Positions 25,036 to 32,846 of a DNA stretch of 64,000 bases are shown piece after piece. The translations under genes and the position numbers were made by a program. Below the pieces are notes generated by a model. The model did no database searches and had not been told where the DNA came from. It saw only the letters and a program-made list of their open reading frames with translations. Numbering within the stretch: the first letter of the stretch is position 1; every line of letters starts with the position of its first letter. The stretch spans positions 1 to 64,000 of the forward strand of contig JAFUKM010000006.1 of assembly GCA_017473605.1 (NCBI GenBank), in the 5' to 3' direction. This stretch comes from Clostridia bacterium. GTDB taxonomy: Bacteria; Bacillota; Clostridia; Christensenellales; Borkfalkiaceae.

Positions 25036-25773
25036 ATGGCGGAAGAAAAGGCAAACGAGCTGTTTAGGCTCTACAAAGAGAGCGGCGATATTCGCGTTCG
25101 AAACGAAATTGCCGAGAAGTATCTCTACATAGCCGATATTCTCGCCAAAAAATTCGTGGGGCGAGGCGTGGAGTACGACGATTTGAAGCAGATAGCGTCG
25201 TACGCGCTTTTGCGTGGTATCGACAGGTTCGACCCCGATTTGGGTATGCAGTTCACAACGTTTATCACGCCAACGATTACGGGGGAGATAAAAAATTATT
25301 TCCGAGATAAAGCCCGCGTGATAAAATTGCCGAGAAGATTGAGCGAAATCAGCGCGGCGGTAAAGAAATATTCTGCGGAATACGAAGCGGAAAAGGGCGT
25401 AAAACCGAAGGTAAAGCAGATAGCGGAAGCATTGTCGCTTACGGAAGAAGACGTGGTAAAATCGTTGGAAACGGGCGGCGTTTTATCGTTGGATAAGGTA
25501 GGCGCGAGTGAAGACGGAGAATCGGACGGCTCGTTATATACGTTGCTTTCGGACGGGGAAGATAAGTATGAGAATTTCGAGCTGAAAGAAACGTTGCTTG
25601 CGGAAATGCGCGATTTTTCGGATACGGAAAAGGCGCTCGTCAAGTACCGTTACGTAGATGAGCTTTCGCAAAGCGAAACGGCGAAACGGCTGGGCGTATC
25701 GCAAATGTTCGTGTCGCGTATGGAAAGAAAAATATTGCTGAAATTAAAAGAACGCTTACAAGGTTTGGTGTAG
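25036..25773 (+). CDS. Sigma-70 family factor, SigB/SigF/SigG group
   Basis: 245 residues with regions 2, 3 and 4: DDLKQIASYALLRGIDRFDPDLGMQFTTFITPTITGEIKNYFRDK (region 2, ~45-92), PKVKQIAEALSLTEEDV (region 3) and LSQSETAKRLGVSQMFVSRMERKIL (region 4 HTH, ~208-235). This is the group controlled by SpoIIAB/RsbW-type anti-sigmas. Flanked by an RsbW-like gene on each side, three and five bases away. Whether it is a sporulation or a stress sigma cannot be told here. Confidence 0.9.
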   Translation: MAEEKANELFRLYKESGDIRVRNEIAEKYLYIADILAKKFVGRGVEYDDLKQIASYALLRGIDRFDPDLGMQFTTFITPTITGEIKNYFRDKARVIKLPRRLSEISAAVKKYSAEYEAEKGVKPKVKQIAEALSLTEEDVVKSLETGGVLSLDKVGASEDGESDGSLYTLLSDGEDKYENFELKETLLAEMRDFSDTEKALVKYRYVDELSQSETAKRLGVSQMFVSRMERKILLKLKERLQGLV

Positions 25774-25778
25774 AGAAA

Positions 25779-26138
25779 ATGGAATTCGAAGTCAAGGATT
25801 ATCAAACGATGCAAAAATCGATTGCCGATTTTTGCCGTTTTCTCACGGACTTCGGATTGACCCCTGAAAATATTTTCGATTGCCGTTTGGTGGCAAACGA
25901 ACTGCTTGGCAACGTGTTGCGCCACGCCAAAGCGCAGGCAAGCTTGCACGGCAAGATTGAAAACGGATTTGTGGTATTAACGGTGCGTTCGACGGCGAAA
26001 TTTATCCCGCCGAAAAAAAGCGTATGTTCGGACGTATACGCGGAACACGGCAGGGGACTGTATTTGGTGGACAGCGTGTGCGCAGAGCGCATCACAACGG
26101 AAGACGGGGACGTCTTAGTAAGAATTAAAATACGCTAA
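25779..26138 (+). CDS. RsbW/SpoIIAB-like anti-sigma HATPase
   Basis: 119 residues. N box LVANELLGNVLRHA (near 40-53) and G2 box EHGRGLYLVDSV (near 88-99) are clear HATPase_c motifs. The G1 Asp-x-Gly region is replaced by VRSTAKFIPPKK, so nucleotide binding may be unusual. It ends the sigma operon. Its last 33 bases and the region past the stop are the copy that is duplicated at 28305, so the RM island was inserted just past this gene. Confidence 0.82.
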   Translation: MEFEVKDYQTMQKSIADFCRFLTDFGLTPENIFDCRLVANELLGNVLRHAKAQASLHGKIENGFVVLTVRSTAKFIPPKKSVCSDVYAEHGRGLYLVDSVCAERITTEDGDVLVRIKIR

Positions 26139-26167
26139 ATAACGCAAAAAAGAACCGACGACAATCG
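26106..26167 (+). repeat. Left copy of 62-63 bp direct repeat flanking the RM island
   Basis: Begins GGGGACGTCTTAGTAAG in the 3' end of the anti-sigma gene and runs through its stop to GACGACAATCG. It differs from the copy at 28305-28367 by one A in the A run and one A/G substitution. It holds only the left arm and loop of the original terminator; the right arm is replaced by island sequence. Confidence 0.93.
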
Positions 26168-26175
26168 TTTAAATA

Positions 26176-26212
26176 AAAACCTCGACTTTTTTTATAAGTC
26201 GAGGTTTTTATT
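26176..26212 (+). terminator. Terminator at left end of the RM island
   Basis: AAAACCTCGACTT stem with AAGTCGAGGTTTT, T-rich tail. It lies inside the island and replaces the split terminator of the sigma operon. Confidence 0.85.
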
Positions 26213-26225
26213 TATTCTAAACCGC

Positions 26226-26254
26226 TTGATAAAAACTTTGAGATGTGCTATACT
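26226..26254 (+). promoter_or_regulatory. Promoter of the RM leader RNA
   Basis: TTGATA (26226-26231), 17 bp, TATACT (26249-26254). The predicted start, seven bases on, is exactly the first base of the long stem at 26261. Confidence 0.8.
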
Positions 26255-26260
26255 AAATTT

Positions 26261-26459
26261 GCGAAACAAAACTAAATAACTTGGAAATGAGTAGGTAAAG
26301 GGGATATTATGCCCTTTTTCTTGTCATACTCCCATTGTAGCAATTTGTAAAAAACGCAAATTTCCGATGGGAGTGTTTACTCATTTCCGTTTAGTTTTGT
26401 TTCGCGACAAGCGGAGTTTGCGTTTTATGTGCGTTGACTTCGGTTGGCGCACTTTTTTT
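26261..26459 (+). ncRNA. Structured ~199-nt leader or small RNA upstream of the RM genes
   Basis: The first base begins a long closing stem: 16 bp (26261-26276 with 26390-26405) and 11 bp (26283-26293 with 26378-26388) separated by a small asymmetric loop. Inside are two hairpins, AAAGGG/CCCTTT (26297-26302 with 26312-26317) and ACTCCCAT/ATGGGAGT (26328-26335 with 26367-26374) extended by AATTTG/CAAATT. This makes a three-way junction. A UUCG-capped 10-bp terminator (26429-26452 plus T7) ends it, 40 bases before the methylase start. It could be a free small RNA, or a leader that attenuates the RM operon. Family not recognised. Confidence 0.7.
26429..26459 (+). terminator. UUCG-loop terminator before the RM operon
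   Basis: GTGCGTTGAC-TTCG-GTTGGCGCAC pairs fully with G-U wobbles, followed by T7. No other promoter is obvious between it and the methylase, so read-through may supply the RM message. Confidence 0.85.
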
Positions 26460-26498
26460 ATATAAAAACGGTGCGACAAAATGAAAGGAGTATCGAAA

Positions 26499-27482
26499 AT
26501 GAAACCATTTATTAAATATCCTGGTGGCAAAATAAAAGAGTTTCCTTTGGTTGATAGGTTTAAGCCAGAGAAAATATCAAGATATTTTGAGCCGTTCGTT
26601 GGTGGAGCGGCTATATATCTTAATATCGATATTTGCGATTCTTATATTAATGATAAATCAAAAGATTTGTCCGATTTATATCAATATATAAAATTTCAAG
26701 ACGATGTTTTTTTTCAGTATATAAAAGAATTAGATCGTTTATGGAAAATAATCGACAATGCTGATACACTTACTTCGTCATTATGTGATATAGAAAAATT
26801 TGACAAATATTTCAATGAATCCTTGGTGTTTAAAATAAAAAAAATTAAACGGTTGGAAAATAGTGGATATATTATATCGCAAAGTGATAAAGACGAAATG
26901 GTTTTAACGGCAAAAAAAACGGCGTTCTATATGTGTATACGAGATTTATATAACAGGAAAGGGATAGAACAGGCTAAACATACTGCATACTTTTATTTTA
27001 TTAGAGAATATTGTTACTCATCTATGTTTAGATTCAGTAGAGAAGGTAATTTCAATGTTCCCTATGGTGGACGTTCTTATAATTTAAAGTATATGACATC
27101 AAAAATCGAACAAATGCAGTCCAACGAAACAATTAAGTATTTTGAAAACACTTCGATATATAATTTGGATTTTGAAGATTTTTTAAATTTGTTTAAGTTG
27201 AATCAAAATGATTTTATCTTTTTAGACCCCCCGTACGATTCGGGGTTTTCTACCTATGACCAACATTTGTTTGATAAAAAAGAGCAAATACGCTTGCTGG
27301 AATTTTTAAAGAAAACCCAAGCAAAATGGATGATGATAATAAAGAAGACGGATTTTATTTATGATATGTATAAAGATTTTTATATTCTTGAATATGACAA
27401 AAACTATTTGGTTAGTTTTAAAAACAGAAATATAAAAGATGTAAAACACCTTTTAATAACCAATTATGCTGTTGAGGTATAA
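26499..27482 (+). CDS. Dam-family DNA adenine methyltransferase
   Basis: 327 residues from ATG at 26499, set by AAAGGAG eight bases upstream; a start 18 bases earlier overlaps that site. Motif I region FIKYPGGK (SAM binding) at residues 3-10, FEPFVGGAA near 31-39 and catalytic DPPY at 243-246 give the D12/Dam class (N6-adenine). It is the protective partner of the endonuclease encoded four bases downstream. Codon use is clearly more AT-rich than in the neighbours, a sign of transfer. The recognition site cannot be read from sequence, though an A-containing site is expected. Confidence 0.88.
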   Translation: MKPFIKYPGGKIKEFPLVDRFKPEKISRYFEPFVGGAAIYLNIDICDSYINDKSKDLSDLYQYIKFQDDVFFQYIKELDRLWKIIDNADTLTSSLCDIEKFDKYFNESLVFKIKKIKRLENSGYIISQSDKDEMVLTAKKTAFYMCIRDLYNRKGIEQAKHTAYFYFIREYCYSSMFRFSREGNFNVPYGGRSYNLKYMTSKIEQMQSNETIKYFENTSIYNLDFEDFLNLFKLNQNDFIFLDPPYDSGFSTYDQHLFDKKEQIRLLEFLKKTQAKWMMIIKKTDFIYDMYKDFYILEYDKNYLVSFKNRNIKDVKHLLITNYAVEV

Positions 27483-27485
27483 ACA

Positions 27486-28295
27486 ATGGAAAAATTAAAG
27501 GAAAAATCAATAAGGTTAATTATAGACACGGCAATTAAAGGATTTGTTAAAGGCTTTGAATTAAGACATAATTCCGAAGTGGATGACCCAAGTGGAACGA
27601 TTAATGCTAAAAAGAATAACTGTTTTATTTCTGTTTTGGGGGAAGAGTTTATTTTTTATAGCGCTTTTGTACGTTCTTTTGATTCTTCTTTTGGTAATTT
27701 ATTGGAAGATATCGGGAATCAAATTGCAACATTTTCATATAAGACAGATAAAGTAATTCACTCTTATATTCTTACGGAGCAAACACAATATATTGGGAGT
27801 TTATTAGATAAATACGAAGACCATATATGCAAACCGTCAAAAGAACATTATGAGAGTTTTTTTGTGGTGCCCCCGAAAGATAAGACCAGTTTCAAAACGC
27901 AACACGTTTGTGATAATTGGTTTTATGACGAAGGGAGCAAAACACATTATTTAGTGGAGTTGAAGGCAGGTGGCGATTTAGATAACAAAAAAGCAAAAAG
28001 CGAAAAAATGGCTTTGTTAAAAGAATATTTTATGCTAAAAAATATTATCCCCAATGGACAAAAAATTTTTATCTATTTTGCAACTGCGTATAATAAATTT
28101 GGTGAACACAATGCTTGGCATCAAGCAAATGTCGAACGCTTTTTTTCTGCGGAAGAGTTATTGATAGGAAAAGATTATTGGAATTTTGTTTGTAATGATG
28201 AAAAAGGATTTGATATAGTTTTTGACCAATATAAAATTTCAGCTCAATACATAAAAGACGCGCTTGTTAGAATACGAAATAAATATGGGTGTTAA
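27486..28295 (+). CDS. Type II restriction endonuclease, TdeIII-like (tentative)
   Basis: 269 residues. A PD-(D/E)xK nuclease core is suggested by DEGSKTHYLVELKAGGDLD, with Glu158 and Lys160 in a beta strand, a preceding acidic residue (D near 150) and a following KKAKSEK helix. The ELKAGGDLDNKKA pattern resembles TdeIII-type enzymes in my memory, but TdeIII-type enzymes as I recall cut GGNCC, which a Dam-family methylase would not protect, so the family name is provisional. AT-rich like its partner, and immediately downstream, as expected for an RM pair. Confidence 0.7.
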   Translation: MEKLKEKSIRLIIDTAIKGFVKGFELRHNSEVDDPSGTINAKKNNCFISVLGEEFIFYSAFVRSFDSSFGNLLEDIGNQIATFSYKTDKVIHSYILTEQTQYIGSLLDKYEDHICKPSKEHYESFFVVPPKDKTSFKTQHVCDNWFYDEGSKTHYLVELKAGGDLDNKKAKSEKMALLKEYFMLKNIIPNGQKIFIYFATAYNKFGEHNAWHQANVERFFSAEELLIGKDYWNFVCNDEKGFDIVFDQYKISAQYIKDALVRIRNKYGC

Positions 28296-28304
28296 TATGT
28301 TGCG

Positions 28305-28367
28305 GGGGACGTCTTAGTAAGAATTAAAATACGCTAAATAACGCAAAAAAAGAGCCGACGACAATCG
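28305..28367 (+). repeat. Right copy of the RM-island flanking repeat
   Basis: Matches 26106-26167 at all but two positions and continues into GTTCTTTTTT, which completes the original terminator. So this is the native 3' flank of the sigma operon, moved 2.2 kb by the insertion. Confidence 0.93.
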
Positions 28368-28377
28368 GTTCTTTTTT
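28345..28377 (+). terminator. Original terminator of the sigma operon, now ending the RM operon
   Basis: AAGAGCCGA-CGACAA-TCGGTTCTT with T6. Its left half is also present at 26147-26167 without the right arm. Confidence 0.88.
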
Positions 28378-28411
28378 ATAAAACAGCCCCACCGCAAATT
28401 TGCGGTGGGGC
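28378..28411 (-). terminator. Terminator of the polytopic membrane protein gene
   Basis: Perfect stem GCCCCACCGCAAA with TTTGCGGTGGGGC and no real loop, then TGTTTTAT on the minus strand. Confidence 0.85.
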
Positions 28412-28430
28412 GTTCGTTTGTCGTATCCGA

Positions 28431-29870
28431 TTAAAGCTTAACGGAGAATTCGTACATCTTCGAAAGCAATCCGTCGGGAATTCTATCTCTGTATTGACCG
28501 AGATAGATGAAGACTTTACGGAAGAATTGTTTGTTGTTGCCGCCCACTTCATATTCGGGGATTTCAGGCATCGTACCCTTGTATTTGAGGATAAACAATT
28601 CGGTGAATTGATTTCTTTCTTCGCTGGAAAGGGTAGCGATGAACGGGTCGAAGCTCTTACTGTTGTAGTAATCGTAATCCGCCGTTTCCACCGCGGGGGT
28701 AGCCGCAGGAGCAGCAGGCTCTTGCCCTTCTTCCACGAATTCTTCGGCAACTTCCACGCCTTCAACAGGACCGCCATCGTAAGGTACGGCTTCCGCATAT
28801 TCGTCGATAACGTATGCTTCTTCCGCTACGGGCGCTTCTTCTGCCACGGGCGTTTCTTCGATGGGTTCTTCTACAGGTTCAGCCGCCGCTTTCTTCGCCT
28901 TCTTCTTCGCGCGTCTTGCAAGCCCGATTTGGATGCTGCAAATCACCATTTGAATAAACGCTACGCCAGCCGCAACGATAGCTACGATAAACGCGAACTG
29001 TTCGTTGGAATTCACGATTTGGAAGTAGAGAATTACGCCTGCAACGAGAAGAAGAATTATGTAACGAATCAAATCGGGAACGAGCCCTTTCTTCGTTGCC
29101 ACGCGGAGCGCCGCGATGATAATGTTCAAAATACCGATTCCGATAACGGAAATGATAACGATGTTCGCTACGGAATCAATGCCGAACGTTTCCAAACCTG
29201 CGGAGAACGCCGCATTGTCTTTTGCGATGGTCAACACGAGCGCGCTGGAAAGCACGATGGAAAGCAAGCATTGGATGGCGTTAATCACCGCCTTCGCACC
29301 GACTTTCAGGCAAGCGAGTACGAAGAAGAGAATACAGCCGACAGCCGTAAGCCCCAAGCAAACAAAATCAAGCGCCAATGCGTCGCAGTACAAATAACTG
29401 AACCACAACAGATACAGCGAATATACGCCGAAGCCGACGGTGAAGAAATAGGTCGTGATACGGAGCATAGCGGGCGCTTTTTTCGAGCAGAAAATCGTCG
29501 CGATGCCGAAAATCACGGTGAGAACGGAGCAAAGCAACAGCAAATAGAAAACGATTGCCGTGAACAGTCCGTTAATAGGTTCCGTAGGAACGAGCGCAGG
29601 GATAACCCCGAATAATTTGTCTACCGCGCCGTCGGAGAAGAGAAGCTTAATGGCTTCAAAAAAGCTCATTTGCTTCACCGCCGTCAGCGTGATGACGTAG
29701 GTAAAGGGTACGAAGCATACGCCGATAGCCAAAGCGGCAAGCAAAGCCGCAAAAACGCGGTAAACCACGTTCTTTTTCTTTTTGGGCGTCGTTTCGTTGA
29801 CGGGCACGTCCGTTTCGGGTACGTTTTGAGTCGCGTCTTCGTATGCCACGATAGCAGTGTTGTTGTTCAT
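28431..29870 (-). CDS. Multi-pass membrane protein with acidic linker and C-terminal domain
   Basis: 479 residues from ATG at 29870 (AGGAG seven bases upstream). A short polar N-terminus with KKKK is followed by about eight to ten membrane helices (residues ~35-315), a basic KKKAKKAA stretch, an acidic Ala/Pro/Glu linker (~325-400, with EEAPVAEE repeats) and a ~80-residue soluble C-terminal domain (SFDPFIATLSSEERNQFTEL to the end). The acidic linker resembles the style of the protein at the left edge, but the terminal domains differ. Function unknown; the C-terminal domain looks like a cytoplasmic interaction module. Confidence 0.75.
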   Translation of the reverse strand: MNNNTAIVAYEDATQNVPETDVPVNETTPKKKKNVVYRVFAALLAALAIGVCFVPFTYVITLTAVKQMSFFEAIKLLFSDGAVDKLFGVIPALVPTEPINGLFTAIVFYLLLLCSVLTVIFGIATIFCSKKAPAMLRITTYFFTVGFGVYSLYLLWFSYLYCDALALDFVCLGLTAVGCILFFVLACLKVGAKAVINAIQCLLSIVLSSALVLTIAKDNAAFSAGLETFGIDSVANIVIISVIGIGILNIIIAALRVATKKGLVPDLIRYIILLLVAGVILYFQIVNSNEQFAFIVAIVAAGVAFIQMVICSIQIGLARRAKKKAKKAAAEPVEEPIEETPVAEEAPVAEEAYVIDEYAEAVPYDGGPVEGVEVAEEFVEEGQEPAAPAATPAVETADYDYYNSKSFDPFIATLSSEERNQFTELFILKYKGTMPEIPEYEVGGNNKQFFRKVFIYLGQYRDRIPDGLLSKMYEFSVKL

Positions 29871-30052
29871 AACGAATCTCCTAATATATTTTTGCATAAA
29901 TTACCGTGATTATGGCGGTAAAACATACTACTTTATAATATTATAGCATTTTTATTTCAATATGTCAATATCTAACAAAATTATTTTTATGTCTTTTTTA
30001 TGAAAAAGGGATGATTTTTTTGTTATAATGAAGATAGATTGCAAAAAAGGTC

Positions 30053-30081
30053 TTGAAATTTTTTTGCGTTTGGGGTATAAT
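30053..30081 (+). promoter_or_regulatory. Promoter for the PucR-type regulator gene
   Basis: TTGAAA (30053-30058), 17 bp, TATAAT (30076-30081). Another TATAAT lies at 30024-30029. The 270-base gap 29871-30140 holds these and the opposite promoter; no gene seen. Confidence 0.75.
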
Positions 30082-30140
30082 ATAGGAAGCAACGTAAAAG
30101 AGAAGCCAAAACGCCGTTTTCGGCGCGCATGGAGTGAAAG

Positions 30141-31157
30141 ATGAACGAATTGAAAAAAATCACCAAACAAACGGCGGAAAAATTGGGGATAGAATTCCTT
30201 TACTATCAAGAGAAGATGAAACCGACGGACGTACCCGTTTGCGAAAAATCGTTTGAAGATACGACGGACGACGGCGAGTATACGTTTTTCCGCTTTTTAT
30301 TCAAAGGCGTGGGATACGTGGGGGTATTGACGGGCGTAGGCGAAACGCAGCGCAATTACGCGACGCTGTTGCCTTCATATATCGAGGGCTTTGCCGATAA
30401 GGAAACGGAGCTTTCCAAAACGGAATACTTAAAAAGGATATTGCTTGGCGAATGCTCCACGCTCGGGATTCATAAATACGCTTCGAAATTCTCGGTAAGA
30501 GAAGCGTCTTGTTACGCGCTTTCCATCCGCGTGCCGAAAATGCTGAAAGAAACGGTGTCGGTTATCGAACAGTACGTAGGCAACAGTTTGGATACGGTAG
30601 TGCAGATGGGCGCGGACGAATGCGTGCTCGTCAAATACGTGGATAAAAAGGAAAACGAATACCAATCTTCGGTAGATTACGCGGAATTTTTGGCGCAGTC
30701 CTTAAAAGAAGAGTTGGGTATTCACGTTACGATAGGCGTAGGACCAACGGTACGGGACATAAAGGACGCGGCGCAGTCATACGCGCGGGCGGTTACGACG
30801 CTCCGCTATGCGGAAACGCTCGCGGCGGACGGGGGCGTGTATTCGTATCGGGAATTCGTGTTGGTAAAAATGCTGGAAGATTTGTCGGAGAGTAAATTAA
30901 ACGAATACTTATCCGATTTAACGGATGACAATTTCCGTGAGATATTGGAAAATGAAGAAATACTTTCCACGGCGGAAGAATTTTTACGCAGTAACTTAAA
31001 CGTAAGCGAAACCTCGCGCAATTTATATATGCACCGCAATACGCTTTTATACCGTTTGGATAAAATCGAAAAAGCTACGGGGCTGAATATCCGCGTGTTT
31101 TCGGACGCGGTGTCCTTCCGCGTGCTTACGCTCATTTATCATTTGCTTGGGAAATAA
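30141..31157 (+). CDS. PucR/CdaR-type transcription regulator
   Basis: 338 residues. The C-terminal 60 residues are the PucR HTH: FLRSNLNVSETSRNLYMHRNTLLYRLDKIEKATGLNIR (near 283-320). The central part (SIRVPKMLKETVS ... VGPTVRDIKDAAQSYARAVTTLRYAE) matches the GGDEF-like domain of CdaR-type activators. No ligand-binding GAF is recognised at the N-terminus. The S41 protease gene follows 20 bases later on the same strand, so the two may be co-transcribed. Target unknown. Confidence 0.85.
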   Translation: MNELKKITKQTAEKLGIEFLYYQEKMKPTDVPVCEKSFEDTTDDGEYTFFRFLFKGVGYVGVLTGVGETQRNYATLLPSYIEGFADKETELSKTEYLKRILLGECSTLGIHKYASKFSVREASCYALSIRVPKMLKETVSVIEQYVGNSLDTVVQMGADECVLVKYVDKKENEYQSSVDYAEFLAQSLKEELGIHVTIGVGPTVRDIKDAAQSYARAVTTLRYAETLAADGGVYSYREFVLVKMLEDLSESKLNEYLSDLTDDNFREILENEEILSTAEEFLRSNLNVSETSRNLYMHRNTLLYRLDKIEKATGLNIRVFSDAVSFRVLTLIYHLLGK

Positions 31158-31177
31158 TTTTTTAAAGGGGAATCGTT

Positions 31178-32641
31178 ATGGAGAAAGAGAACGGTTTTTT
31201 CGACGAATCGACGGGCGAGGAAATTCCCGCCGCAGTGGAAGAAGTCAAGGAGCGGAGCGTAACTCCACCCCAAGAAACGAAAACGCAAGATAAAAAAGGC
31301 AAAAAAAGAAAAATCCTGCATATCATTTTGGCGGTTTTGATAGCCGTCGGGTGTTTTGTCGGTGGTTTTTTCACCTATCGGCTTACGCTCGATGAAGAAA
31401 TGCGGTTGCTGATAAAGGTAAAGGATACAATCCAAGACGAATACTACGAAGACGTCACGGACGAAGCGTTTTACGACGCTGTGTTCGAATCGGTAAACGC
31501 GGCGGTAAAGCAAGGCGACTGTAAAACGGACGAAGCGTTTTACGACGCGGTATACGCAGGGATAAACAATAATCTTTTGGATACGTATTCGCAGTATATG
31601 TCGGCGGAAGAATACGCTTCCGTTCGAGTACAATCCACGGGCACGCAGAGCGGTATCGGCGTGTATTTTCTTGTGGGAACGAACGATTTGGCGGTAACGC
31701 GCGTAGCAGGCAATTCTCCCGCGGAAGAAATCGGCTTAAAAAAAGGGGATACGATTACGGCAATCGGGAAAACCAAGAATTCGTTGATTGAGTGCAAAAC
31801 TCGCGGTGATTTTTCGAATTTTATGGTAGACGTAACGTTGGGCGAAAAATTTTGCTTGCAATGGCGAACGGCGGAAGGCGAAGTGCGTTCGTCGGAGCTT
31901 CGGAAAAAGGTATACGTGGAGAACTACGTATATTATAAGACGAATACGGTATCTTACGGATTTGACGGCGGCTTGTTGCACGAACCGAAAAGCGTGGGAG
32001 AACCGTTGACCTATTTGGACGACGAAACGGCGTATATTCAAATTACGCAGTTCAACGGTAGCGCGGGGAGCGTGTTCGATGGCGCGATGGCGCTGTTTAA
32101 ACTGGAAAATAAGAAAAATTTAATCGTCGATTTGCGTGGAAACGGCGGCGGATATATGGATATTATGCAAAGCATTGCAAAATATTTTTGCAAGGATACG
32201 GCGGAGAAATTCCCGATAGCCGCGATAGCCGATTACGGAGAACGTCGGGAAAACTTTGTCGCAACCGGTAACGTATACGGATATTATTTCACGGACGATA
32301 GCCGTATTACCGTGTTGGCAAATAATATGACGGCGTCTGCGTCGGAGTGCTTGATTGGATGTATGTATGGCTATAATGCGATTGGCTACGACGATATTTG
32401 TTTGGTAGAAGAGAGTAACGGCGTAGCGAAAACGTACGGCAAGGGAATCATGCAAACGACGTTTCAAATGGGGGACGGAAGCGCGTTGAAATTGACGACG
32501 GCGAAAATCTTTTGGCCCACGGATACCGATTACAGTATCCACGGCGTGGGGGTAACGAAAGCGGACGGCACGAAAACGGTGTCTTCGTCGCTTACGTACG
32601 ACGAGCAAACGCGCGCGGCGATAGAAAACCTTTACGCATAA
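31178..32641 (+). CDS. S41-family C-terminal processing peptidase
   Basis: 487 residues. A cytoplasmic charged N-terminus with PPQETKTQ precedes one membrane anchor (residues ~45-67). A PDZ domain (~145-235, QSGIGVYFLVGTNDLAVTRV, SPAEEIGLKKGDTITAIG) and the tail-specific protease domain follow; NLIVDLRGNGGGY is the family strand, TASASECLIG holds the nucleophile Ser (near 388) and YGKGIMQTTF the Lys (near 421). It cleaves extracytoplasmic proteins at C-termini. A strong terminator follows. Confidence 0.92.
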   Translation: MEKENGFFDESTGEEIPAAVEEVKERSVTPPQETKTQDKKGKKRKILHIILAVLIAVGCFVGGFFTYRLTLDEEMRLLIKVKDTIQDEYYEDVTDEAFYDAVFESVNAAVKQGDCKTDEAFYDAVYAGINNNLLDTYSQYMSAEEYASVRVQSTGTQSGIGVYFLVGTNDLAVTRVAGNSPAEEIGLKKGDTITAIGKTKNSLIECKTRGDFSNFMVDVTLGEKFCLQWRTAEGEVRSSELRKKVYVENYVYYKTNTVSYGFDGGLLHEPKSVGEPLTYLDDETAYIQITQFNGSAGSVFDGAMALFKLENKKNLIVDLRGNGGGYMDIMQSIAKYFCKDTAEKFPIAAIADYGERRENFVATGNVYGYYFTDDSRITVLANNMTASASECLIGCMYGYNAIGYDDICLVEESNGVAKTYGKGIMQTTFQMGDGSALKLTTAKIFWPTDTDYSIHGVGVTKADGTKTVSSSLTYDEQTRAAIENLYA

Positions 32642-32655
32642 ACAAGACAACGAAC

Positions 32656-32690
32656 AAAAACGCATACCCTTGACGGGGTATGCGTTTTTG
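32656..32690 (+). terminator. Rho-independent terminator
   Basis: AAAACGCATACCC-TTGAC-GGGTATGCGTTTTT. Confidence 0.88.
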
Positions 32691-32793
32691 CAATTATATG
32701 GAGGTGTTCCTTAAAAAGGAAGTGTATGCCGTTGGTATTTTCAGTATACACGGCTATTGCGAAAACGGCGTTGTCAAATTGTGATAATCAGGC

Positions 32794-32834
32794 GAAAAAA
32801 TCCGCTCTTGCAAAAAAGCAAGAGCGGATAAATA
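32794..32834 (-). terminator. Terminator of tkt
   Basis: On the minus strand ATCCGCTCTTGC-TTTTTT-GCAAGAGCGGAT then T5. From 32690 to 32794 nothing else is seen. Confidence 0.88.
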
Positions 32835-32846
32835 TATTATTGGAAA

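Noticed and set aside
26261..26405. Retron msr/msd or an IS200/605-type end
   Set aside because: The stem layout fits loosely, but there is no reverse transcriptase, transposase or expected branch motif, and the next genes are an RM pair.
27486..28295. Firm naming of the nuclease as TdeIII with a GGNCC site
   Set aside because: Its methylase is Dam-type (adenine), which does not fit that site; only the general nuclease call is kept.
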